Assembly (NCBI RefSeq): GCF_036088315.1
Contig: NZ_CP107996.1
Span: 5,353,501 to 5,417,500 of the forward strand
Source: Streptomyces sp. NBC_00344
GTDB taxonomy: Bacteria > Actinomycetota > Actinomycetes > Streptomycetales > Streptomycetaceae
Direction: 5' to 3'
Length of the DNA: 64,000 nt
Shown: piece after piece, positions 19,033 to 26,224 of the stretch
How the letters are laid out: each line of letters opens with the position of its first letter
Numbering within the stretch: the first letter of the stretch is position 1
Made by a program: the position numbers and the translations under genes
Notes under the pieces: model-generated
The model's database searches: none
What the model was told of the DNA's origin: nothing
What the model saw: the letters and a program-made list of their open reading frames with translations, nothing else

Positions 19033-19506
19033 TCAGCCGGTGGGGGCCTCGGGAGTGACGTCCCGCAGCAGGCAGGTCAGCCGGGCCGTGCAGACGCGCT
19101 TGTCCTGTTCGTCGGTGATGACGATCTCGTAGGTGGCGGTGGAGCGGCCCCGGTGGACGGGGGTCGCCACCCCGGTGACCAGGCCCTTGCGGGCGCCGCG
19201 GTGATGGGTGCAGTTGAGGTCCACGCCGACGGCGACCTTTGAGGGGCCGCCGTGCAGCATCGAGCCGATGGAGCCGAGGGTCTCGGCGAGTACGGCGGAT
19301 GCACCGCCGTGCAGCAGACCGTAGGGCTGGGTGTTTCCTTCGACCGGCATGGTGCCGACGACGCGGTCGGCGGCCGCTTCGGTGATCCGTACGTCCATGC
19401 GCTCGCCGAGGTGGCCGGCGGAGAACAGCCCCGGCAGGTCCACGCCGAGTGCGGCGTATTCGTCGATGACCTCTTGCGGGAACTTCACGGTGGTCTGCTC
19501 GCCCAT
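19033..19506 (-). CDS. PaaI-family hotdog thioesterase
   Basis: 157 residues of the hotdog-fold acyl-CoA thioesterase family (PaaI/YbgC type). The substrate loop is PYGLLHGGASAVLAET, where HGG and the downstream Glu are the usual catalytic region; the second strand is VGVDLNCTHHRGARKG. Likely hydrolyses aryl- or acyl-CoA thioesters. GGAG lies 8 nt before the ATG. A TetR-like palindrome (19560-19573) lies about 55 nt upstream, suggesting ligand-controlled expression. Substrate not determinable. Confidence 0.88.
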   Translation of the reverse strand: MGEQTTVKFPQEVIDEYAALGVDLPGLFSAGHLGERMDVRITEAAADRVVGTMPVEGNTQPYGLLHGGASAVLAETLGSIGSMLHGGPSKVAVGVDLNCTHHRGARKGLVTGVATPVHRGRSTATYEIVITDEQDKRVCTARLTCLLRDVTPEAPTG

Positions 19507-19559
19507 GGGGCCGGCTCCGATCGTCGTGGCGTCGTGGATGGTGCCTCAGGCGTGTGACT

Positions 19560-19573
19560 TAAGCAAACGCTTA
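19560..19573. promoter_or_regulatory. TetR-like operator palindrome
   Basis: TAAGC-AAAC-GCTTA, perfect 5-bp arms around a 4-nt centre. AAGC...GCTT half-sites resemble TetR-family operators of actinobacteria. It overlaps the stop codon of the upstream molybdo-enzyme gene and lies 54 nt before the thioesterase ATG, a natural position for control of the latter. No TetR gene is in the window. Confidence 0.4.
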
Positions 19574-21850
19574 GGCGGTGGGAGATTGTTCCAGACGGAC
19601 GACCACGGACTTGCTCACGGGGGTGTTGCTGACGTCGGCTGTCGCATCCAGCGGGACCAGGACGTTCGTTTCCGGGTAGTACGCGGCGGCGCAGCCGCGG
19701 GCGGTGGGATAGTGCACCACCCGGAAGCCGGGGGCGCGTCGTTCCACGCCGTCCTTCCACTCGCTGACGAGGTCGGTGTACGAGCCGTCGGCGAGGCCGA
19801 GCTCGCGGGCGTCGTCGGGGTTGACCAGCACCACACGGCGGCCGCCCCTGATGCCGCGGTAGCGGTCGTCGAGGCCGTAGATCGTGGTGTTGTACTGGTC
19901 GTGGGAGCGCATGGTCTGGAGCAGTAGCCTGCCGTCGGGGAGTTTCGGGTATTCGACGGGCGCGGCGGTGAAGTTGGCCTTGCCGGTGGCGGTGGGGAAC
20001 CGGCGCTCGTCGCGCGGGGCGTGCGGCAGGGAGAATCCGCCGGGGGCGGCGACGCGGGTGTTGAAGTCCTCGAAGCCGGGGACGACGCGGGAGATCCGGT
20101 CGCGGATGGCGGCGTAGTCGTTCTCGAACTCCTCCCAGTCGACCGGGGACTGTCCGCCGAACAGGGCGCGGGCCAGCCGGGCGACGATCGCCGGTTCGGA
20201 GAGCAGGTGGGGGCTTGCGGGGGCGAGGTTGCCCCGGGACGCGTGGACGAGCCCCATGGAGTCCTCGACGGTCACGAACTGCTTGCCGCTCGCCTGGATG
20301 TCCTTGTCGGTGCGTCCCAGGGTGGGCAGGATCAGCGCGCGGCGGCCGGTGACGGCGTGCGAGCGGTTGAGTTTGGTCGAGACGTGCACGGTGAGGGAGG
20401 CCCGGCGCATCGCGGCCTCGGTGACGTCGGTGTCGGGGCTCGCGCCGACGAAGTTGCCGCCCATCGCGAAGAAGACCTTGGCCCTGCCGTCGCGCAGTGC
20501 CTCTATGGCCCGTACGACGTCGAAGCCGTGGTGGCGGGGCGAGGTGATCCCGAATTCCTTGTCCAGGGCGTCGAGGAAGGCGGCGGCGGGACGCTCGAAG
20601 ATGCCCATGGTGCGGTCGCCCTGGACGTTGGAGTGCCCGCGGACCGGGCAGACGCCGGCGCCGGGGCGGCCGATGTTGCCGCGCAGCAGCAGGAAGTTGA
20701 CGACCTCGCGGATCGTCGGTACGGCGTGCTTGTGCTGGGTCAGGCCCATGGCCCAGCAGACGATGGTGCGCCTGGAGGCGAGGATCATCGTGAGGGCCTG
20801 CTCGATGTCCTCGCGGCTGAGGCCGGTCGCGGTGAGTGTGCCCGCCCAGTCGGCTTCGCGCGCGGTGGCGGCGAACTCCTCGTAGCCGTGGGTGTGCTCG
20901 CGTACGAAGAGCTCGTCGGTCGCGCCGTCGGTCTCGATGATCAGTTTGTTCAGCAACCTGAAGAGGGCCTGGTCACCGCCGATGCGGATCTGCAGGAAGA
21001 GGTCGGTCAGTGCGGCGCCCCTGACCATGCCCTGGGGGGTCTGGGGGTTCTTGAAGCGCTCCAGGCCGGCTTCGGGCAGCGGGTTGATCGCGATGATCTT
21101 CGCGCCTGCCGCTTTCGCCTTCTCCAGTGCGGAGAGCATCCGGGGGTGGTTGGTGCCCGGATTCTGTCCTGCGACGATGATCAGATCGGCCTGGTGCACG
21201 TCGTCGAGGGACACACTGCCCTTGCCGACGCCGATCGTCTCGGCCAGGGCGGAGCCGGACGATTCGTGGCACATGTTGGAGCAGTCGGGCAGGTTGTTCG
21301 TGCCGAAGGTGCGGGCGAGGAGCTGCAGCAGGAAGGCTGCTTCGTTGCTGGTACGGCCCGAGGTGTAGAAGAGCGCTTCGTCGGGGGACCCGAGAGCACG
21401 GAGCTCCTCGGCGATCACCTCGAAGGCGTGTTCCCAGGTGACGGGTTCGTAGTGGTCGCCGCCCGCGGGCAGCAGCATCGGCTGGGTGATGCGGCCCTGC
21501 TGTCCGAGCCAGTAGCCGCTGCGAGAAGCCAGGTCGGTGACGGAGTGCGCCGCGAAGAAGCCGGGGGTGACACGGCGCAGTGTCGCCTCCTCGGCGACGG
21601 CCTTCGCGCCGTTCTCGCAGAATTCCGCCGTGTGCCGTTTGTCGCCCTCCGGCCAGGCACAGCCCGGGCAGTCGAAGCCGTCCTTCTGGTTGACCTTGAG
21701 CAGGGTGCGGGCGGTGCGTGCCACGCCCATCTGCTGCTGGGCGATCCGCAGGGTGTGGCGGATGGCGGGGAGGCCTGCGGCGGCGTGCTGGGGGGCCGCG
21801 ACCTGCGGCGCGTCCTGAACCGGGTCACCTGCGGGCGGCTTGGCAGCCAT
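19571..21850 (-). CDS. FdhF/YdeP-family molybdopterin oxidoreductase
   Basis: 759 residues of the FdhF/YdeP branch of the DMSO-reductase superfamily, which binds bis-molybdopterin guanine dinucleotide. The N terminus has DCPGC and a further Cys in EFCENG, a reduced iron-sulfur ligand set; then ALFYTSGRTSNEAAFLLQ, CNMCHESSGSAL and IIVAGQNPGTNHPRML, all typical of YdeP. The C-terminal MopB-binding domain has LLLQTMRSHDQYNTTIYG. There is no Tat signal, so the enzyme is cytoplasmic. YdeP relatives are implicated in acid resistance, but the reaction is unknown. Start at 21850 is supported by AGGGGAG 4 nt upstream; the frame to 22087 overlaps the polA promoter. Confidence 0.9.
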   Translation of the reverse strand: MAAKPPAGDPVQDAPQVAAPQHAAAGLPAIRHTLRIAQQQMGVARTARTLLKVNQKDGFDCPGCAWPEGDKRHTAEFCENGAKAVAEEATLRRVTPGFFAAHSVTDLASRSGYWLGQQGRITQPMLLPAGGDHYEPVTWEHAFEVIAEELRALGSPDEALFYTSGRTSNEAAFLLQLLARTFGTNNLPDCSNMCHESSGSALAETIGVGKGSVSLDDVHQADLIIVAGQNPGTNHPRMLSALEKAKAAGAKIIAINPLPEAGLERFKNPQTPQGMVRGAALTDLFLQIRIGGDQALFRLLNKLIIETDGATDELFVREHTHGYEEFAATAREADWAGTLTATGLSREDIEQALTMILASRRTIVCWAMGLTQHKHAVPTIREVVNFLLLRGNIGRPGAGVCPVRGHSNVQGDRTMGIFERPAAAFLDALDKEFGITSPRHHGFDVVRAIEALRDGRAKVFFAMGGNFVGASPDTDVTEAAMRRASLTVHVSTKLNRSHAVTGRRALILPTLGRTDKDIQASGKQFVTVEDSMGLVHASRGNLAPASPHLLSEPAIVARLARALFGGQSPVDWEEFENDYAAIRDRISRVVPGFEDFNTRVAAPGGFSLPHAPRDERRFPTATGKANFTAAPVEYPKLPDGRLLLQTMRSHDQYNTTIYGLDDRYRGIRGGRRVVLVNPDDARELGLADGSYTDLVSEWKDGVERRAPGFRVVHYPTARGCAAAYYPETNVLVPLDATADVSNTPVSKSVVVRLEQSPTA

Positions 21851-21944
21851 GACGCTCCCCTTCGGGCGGACGGATCTCGCGTGTCTCCCCGATCCTGTCA
21901 CGCACTGCCCGGAGGCTTTGCGGGCAGGTGTGCGGAGGTCCGCG

Positions 21945-21967
21945 TTGTCAGTGCTCCGTGGCAGGAT
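21945..21967 (+). promoter_or_regulatory. PafBC-type (RecA-independent) damage promoter of polA
   Basis: TTGTCAGTG (21945-21953), exactly 8 nt, then -10 CAGGAT (21962-21967). This matches the RecA_NDp/PafBC promoter TTGTCRGTG-N8-TAnnnT known from mycobacteria in all nine upstream positions; the -10 has C for T at its first base. The GTG start of polA follows 7 nt later, giving a leaderless transcript. Confidence 0.75.
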
Positions 21968-21974
21968 CGGTCCC

Positions 21975-24686
21975 GTGGCAAAGACAGCATCGAAGCAGAC
22001 CGAAGACACCCGCCCCCGCCTGCTCCTCATGGACGGGCACTCTCTGGCGTACCGGGCGTTCTTCGCGCTGCCCGCGGAGAATTTCACGACCGCGAGCGGT
22101 CAGCCGACGAACGCCATCTACGGCTTCGCGTCGATGCTGGCGAACACGCTGCGCGACGAGGCGCCCACCCATTTCGCGGTGGCCTTCGACGTGTCCCGCA
22201 AGACCTGGCGTTCGCAGGAGTTCCCCGAGTACAAGGCGAACCGCTCCAAGACTCCTGACGAGTTCAGGGGGCAGGTCGAGCTGATCGGCGAGGTTCTCGA
22301 CGCCATGCATGTCGACCGCTTCGCGATCGACGGGTTCGAGGCCGACGATGTGATCGCCACGCTCGCCACCCAGGCGGAGGCGGCCGGTTTCGATGTGCTG
22401 ATCGTCACCGGTGACCGGGATTCGTTCCAGCTGATCACCGACCGGGTCACCGTGCTCTATCCGACCAAGGGCGTCTCCGAGCTGACGCGTTTCACGCCGG
22501 AGAAGGTCGAGGAGAAGTACGGGCTGACCCCGCAGCAGTATCCGGACTTCGCCGCGCTGCGCGGCGATCCCTCCGACAACCTTCCGGGTATTCCGGGGGT
22601 GGGGGAGAAGACGGCAGCGAAGTGGATCAATCAGTTCGGTTCGTTCGCCGAGCTGGTGGAGCGGGCGGCCGAGGTCAAGGGCAAGGCAGGGCAGAATTTC
22701 CGGGATCATCTGGAATCGGTGAAGCTCAACCGCCTGCTCACCGAGATGGTGCGTGACGTCGAGCTGCCGAAGGGGCCTGCGGACCTGGAGCGCGCGGCGT
22801 ACGACCGTGAGGCGCTGGCCGGGGTTCTGGACGTGCTGGAGATCCGCAATCCGAGTCTGCGTGAGCGGCTGCTGGCCGTCGATCCGGGTGCGGGCGAGGC
22901 GCAGCCGCCCGCCCCGGCGGCCGGGGTGGAGCTGGACGGTTCGGTGCTGGCGTCCGGCGAGCTGGCGCCCTGGCTGGCTGAGCACGGCGGGCAGCCGCTG
23001 GGTGTGGCCACGGTGGAGACGTGGGCGCTCGGCTCGGGCAGCGTCAGCGAGATCGCGCTGGCGGCCGCCGGCGGAGCGGCCGCCTGGTTCGACACCACCC
23101 AGCTCGACGAGGCGGACGAGCGGGCCTTCGCCGGATGGATCGCGGATGCCGCGAGCCCCAAGACGATGCACAATGCCAAGAACGCCATGCGGGTCTTTCC
23201 CGAGCACGGCTGGAGCGTCGAGGGTGTCGCCATGGACACCGCGCTCGCCGCGTATCTGGTGAAGCCCGGCCGGCGCTCCTTCGCGCTGGACGCCCTCGCC
23301 GTCGAGTACCTGGGACGCGAGCTGGCGCCCGCCGCGTCCGGCGACGGGCAGCTCGCTTTCGGTACGGACGAGCAGGCCGAGGCCGAATCCCTGATGGCAC
23401 AGGCCCGTGCGGTCCTCGACCTGGGCGAGGCGTTCGGTGAGCGGCTGAAGGAGGTCGGCGCGGCTGGTCTGCTGCACGACGTCGAGCTGCCCACCTCGAT
23501 CCTGCTGGCTCGTCTGGAACGCCATGGCATCGCCGCCGACCGTGCCCATCTGGAGGCGATGGAGCAGCAGTTCGCGGGTGCGGTGCAGCAGGCGGTGAAG
23601 GAGGCGCACGCCGCGGTCGGGCACGAGTTCAACCTTGGTTCGCCCAAGCAGCTGCAGGAGGTCTTCTTCGGCGAGCTGGGTCTGCCCAAGACCAAGAAGA
23701 CCAAGACCGGGTACACCACGGACGCGGACGCGCTGGCCTGGCTCGCCGCCCAGACCGACCACGATCTGCCGGTGATCATGCTGCGCCACCGTGAGCAGGC
23801 CAAGCTGCGGGTGACGGTCGAGGGCCTGGTCAAGATGGTGGCCGGGGACGGACGTATTCACACCACGTACAACCAGACGGTGGCCGCCACAGGCCGGCTG
23901 TCGTCCACCGACCCCAATCTGCAGAACATCCCGGTGCGCACGGACGAGGGCCGTGCCATCCGCCGGGGGTTCGTCGTCGGCGAGGGGTACGAATCGCTGA
24001 TGACCGCCGACTACAGCCAGATCGAGCTGCGGGTGATGGCCCACCTGTCGGAGGACGAGGGGCTCATCGAGGCGTTCGCGTCGGGGGAGGACCTGCACAC
24101 CACGGTCGCCTCCCAGGTGTTCGGTGTGGAGAAGTCCGCGGTCGACCCGGAGATGCGCCGCAAGATCAAGGCGATGTCGTACGGACTGGCCTACGGGCTC
24201 TCGGCGTTCGGGCTCTCCCAGCAGCTGAACATCGAGGCCGGTGAGGCCCGCGGGCTGATGGACACCTTCTTCGAGCGGTTCGGCGGGGTGCGGGACTATC
24301 TGCAGCGGGCCGTCCAGGAGGCCAGGGTCACCGGCTACACCGAGACCATGCTCGGCCGGCGCCGTTATCTGCCGGACCTCAACAGCGACAATCGCCAGCG
24401 CCGCGAGATGGCCGAGCGGATGGCTCTCAACGCCCCCATCCAGGGCACCGCGGCGGACATCGTGAAGGTGGCCATGCTGAAGGTCGACCGGGCGCTCTCG
24501 GAGGCCGGCCTGACCTCCCGGATGCTGCTCCAGGTTCACGACGAAATCGTGCTGGAGATCGCTCCCGGTGAGGGCGGCAGGGTCGAGGAGATCCTGCGCA
24601 GGGAGATGGCCGCCGCGGCCCAACTGCGCGCCCCGCTCGATGTGTCGGTGGGTGTGGGCACGGACTGGGAGTCCGCCGCGCACTGA
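21975..24686 (+). CDS. polA: DNA polymerase I
   Basis: 903 residues. N-terminal 5' nuclease domain (LLLMDGHSLAYRAFFALP; DGFEADDVIATLA; TGDRDSFQL; GDPSDNLPGIPGVGEKTA) followed by a central proofreading-like domain and the family A polymerase. The middle domain lacks the clear DxE exonuclease motif, so proofreading is probably lost, as in other actinobacteria. Polymerase motif A is TADYSQIELRVMAHLS, motif B RRKIKAMSYGLAYGLS, motif C LQVHDEIVLE. Fills repair gaps and removes Okazaki primers. GTG 21975 is chosen because it is preceded by the damage promoter and by codons not used in homologues; AGGA 8 nt upstream could also act as a ribosome binding site. Confidence 0.98.
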   Translation: MAKTASKQTEDTRPRLLLMDGHSLAYRAFFALPAENFTTASGQPTNAIYGFASMLANTLRDEAPTHFAVAFDVSRKTWRSQEFPEYKANRSKTPDEFRGQVELIGEVLDAMHVDRFAIDGFEADDVIATLATQAEAAGFDVLIVTGDRDSFQLITDRVTVLYPTKGVSELTRFTPEKVEEKYGLTPQQYPDFAALRGDPSDNLPGIPGVGEKTAAKWINQFGSFAELVERAAEVKGKAGQNFRDHLESVKLNRLLTEMVRDVELPKGPADLERAAYDREALAGVLDVLEIRNPSLRERLLAVDPGAGEAQPPAPAAGVELDGSVLASGELAPWLAEHGGQPLGVATVETWALGSGSVSEIALAAAGGAAAWFDTTQLDEADERAFAGWIADAASPKTMHNAKNAMRVFPEHGWSVEGVAMDTALAAYLVKPGRRSFALDALAVEYLGRELAPAASGDGQLAFGTDEQAEAESLMAQARAVLDLGEAFGERLKEVGAAGLLHDVELPTSILLARLERHGIAADRAHLEAMEQQFAGAVQQAVKEAHAAVGHEFNLGSPKQLQEVFFGELGLPKTKKTKTGYTTDADALAWLAAQTDHDLPVIMLRHREQAKLRVTVEGLVKMVAGDGRIHTTYNQTVAATGRLSSTDPNLQNIPVRTDEGRAIRRGFVVGEGYESLMTADYSQIELRVMAHLSEDEGLIEAFASGEDLHTTVASQVFGVEKSAVDPEMRRKIKAMSYGLAYGLSAFGLSQQLNIEAGEARGLMDTFFERFGGVRDYLQRAVQEARVTGYTETMLGRRRYLPDLNSDNRQRREMAERMALNAPIQGTAADIVKVAMLKVDRALSEAGLTSRMLLQVHDEIVLEIAPGEGGRVEEILRREMAAAAQLRAPLDVSVGVGTDWESAAH

Positions 24687-24832
24687 GGTCTCCGGGTTCT
24701 GCGCGGATCGGAGCTGAAGAATCGGTTAAAAGCGGTCACTTGCCGGTGTTGTGGTGCCGGGAGTTGTCGTAGTGTCACCGGAGTCCCGCGCTGGGGAGCG
24801 CGATCGGCAGTCGACGGGGAGGGACCACACGT

Positions 24833-26080
24833 ATGGCACCGCATTTCGGGAGTCGGCTGCGCAAGGGGGCGACAGCGACGACGGTTGCCGCGCTGGCGGT
24901 GGCGGCGATGACCGCCTCACAGGCGCCGGGGGCCGTGGGCAGTGAGTCCCCCACAGGCCGGCCGGCAGCGGATGCCGCGCCACCGCCGGGCACTCCCGTC
25001 ACCGGCGGTTCGCCGTATTTCACGGACCTTCCGCCGCTGACCACACCGGACCAGCAGCCGGCCACGGCCGGCACCCCCGCGGGTGAGGCCGAGGCGGGGA
25101 TCCCCGCCTCGGTGCTCGCCGCCTACAAGCGCGCGCAGCAGACGGTCGCGGGCACCGACGCGAGCTGTCACCTTCCCTGGCAACTCCTCGCCGCGATCGG
25201 CAAGGTCGAGTCCGGCCAGGCGCGCGGCGGCCGGGTGGACTCCGCGGGTACCACCCTCTCGCCGATTCTCGGACCGGTGCTCGACGGCGTCGGCTTCGCC
25301 AATATCTCCGACACCGACCACGGCCAGTACGACGGCGACTCGACCCACGACCGTGCGGTCGGCCCGATGCAGTTCATCCCCGCGACCTGGGCCACCTGGG
25401 GACAGGACGGGAACGGCGACGGGCGCAAGGACCCCAACAACGTCTACGACGCGGCACTTGCCACGGGCCGCTATCTCTGCGCCGACGGGCGGGACCTCGC
25501 GGGCAAGCACGACCTCGATCAGTCGATCCTGGGCTACAACCACTCTCAGGCGTATCTGAGCACGGTGCTGTCCTGGTTCGAGTTCTACCGGAAGGGCAGC
25601 CACGGTGTCCCGGACGGCACGGGTCCGCTTCCCGCCGGCACCGGCCCCGGCGGCGAAGGGTACGGCTCAGGCGGCACCAGCCACGACAAGGGCAGGGATA
25701 CCGGCGGCAGTTCGGGTGGGGCGACACCTCGGCCGACCGCGTCCCCCGAGCCCAGGCCGACCAAGACGGGCTCCGGTTCGATCTCGACGCCCGCCCCGTC
25801 GAAGAGCGGCACGCCGGCCCCTTCGGGCAGTGCGAGTGCGTCGCCCTCCGGGTCTCCTTCTCCGTCACCGAGCGGCTCAGGATGTCCTTCGCCGTCGCCT
25901 TCCGGCAGCGCGAGCCCCAGCCCTTCGCCCTCGGACAGTGCGAGCCCGAGCCCTTCGCCCTCGGGATCGGCGAGCCCGTCACCCACCCCTTCGGGCAGTG
26001 CGAGTGCGTCGCCCTCACCCTCCGGGTCTCCCACTCCGTCGCCGAGCGGCAGCGTCCCGAAGCCCTGCTCGACGCGATAG
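24833..26080 (+). CDS. secreted lytic transglycosylase-like protein with Ser/Pro tail
   Basis: 415 residues. A Sec-type N terminus (RLRKGATATTVAALAVAAMTA) directs export. Residues about 105-255 form an SLT-like lysozyme-fold domain: LPWQLLAAIGKVESGQARGG with the catalytic Glu in KVESG, RAVGPMQFIPATW, DPNNVYDAALATGRYLC and SILGYNHSQAYL. This is typical of MltB-like murein transglycosylases that cut glycan strands. The last 130 residues are Pro/Ser/Gly repeats with no fold, probably a cell-wall spacer. No c-di-AMP riboswitch is visible upstream. Confidence 0.88.
   Translation: MAPHFGSRLRKGATATTVAALAVAAMTASQAPGAVGSESPTGRPAADAAPPPGTPVTGGSPYFTDLPPLTTPDQQPATAGTPAGEAEAGIPASVLAAYKRAQQTVAGTDASCHLPWQLLAAIGKVESGQARGGRVDSAGTTLSPILGPVLDGVGFANISDTDHGQYDGDSTHDRAVGPMQFIPATWATWGQDGNGDGRKDPNNVYDAALATGRYLCADGRDLAGKHDLDQSILGYNHSQAYLSTVLSWFEFYRKGSHGVPDGTGPLPAGTGPGGEGYGSGGTSHDKGRDTGGSSGGATPRPTASPEPRPTKTGSGSISTPAPSKSGTPAPSGSASASPSGSPSPSPSGSGCPSPSPSGSASPSPSPSDSASPSPSPSGSASPSPTPSGSASASPSPSGSPTPSPSGSVPKPCSTR
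25830..26062 (+). repeat. Ser/Pro/Gly-coding degenerate tandem repeats
   Basis: Imperfect repeats of about 24-30 nt encoding SASPSPSPSG-like units within the end of the transglycosylase gene. Units such as GGCAGTGCGAGTGCGTCGCC recur. This is protein low complexity, likely to vary in length between strains, and not a CRISPR array. Confidence 0.75.
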
Positions 26081-26082
26081 CC

Positions 26083-26106
26083 GCCGGCCGGCGGTGTCCG
26101 GCCGGC
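26083..26106. terminator. hairpin after the transglycosylase gene
   Basis: GCCGGCCGG (26083-26091) and CCGGCCGGC (26098-26106), 9-bp perfect arms and a 6-nt loop, starting 2 nt after the stop codon. No U-tract. Convergent hrpB ends 119 nt further. Confidence 0.6.
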
Positions 26107-26224
26107 CCGGCCTCACACCTGACGCGGTGTCGGGCCGGGACCGGTCCGGGCTCCACAGCCCGAACGGCTTCCGGCCGGGCCCCCAGGCCGGGCACGGGGA
26201 TTCCCGCAGCCGAGTCCGTGCCCC

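Noticed and set aside
21948..24683. 911-codon minus-strand frame opposite polA
   Set aside because: Antisense shadow of polA; composition is Gly/Arg/His-rich with no coherent motif.
24687..24832. c-di-AMP (ydaO) riboswitch upstream of the transglycosylase
   Set aside because: Common before such genes in Streptomyces, but the conserved motifs are absent and the gap is too short.
25830..26062. CRISPR-like regular repeats
   Set aside because: Repeats are short, in frame and encode Ser/Pro/Gly; no spacers of uniform length and no cas genes.
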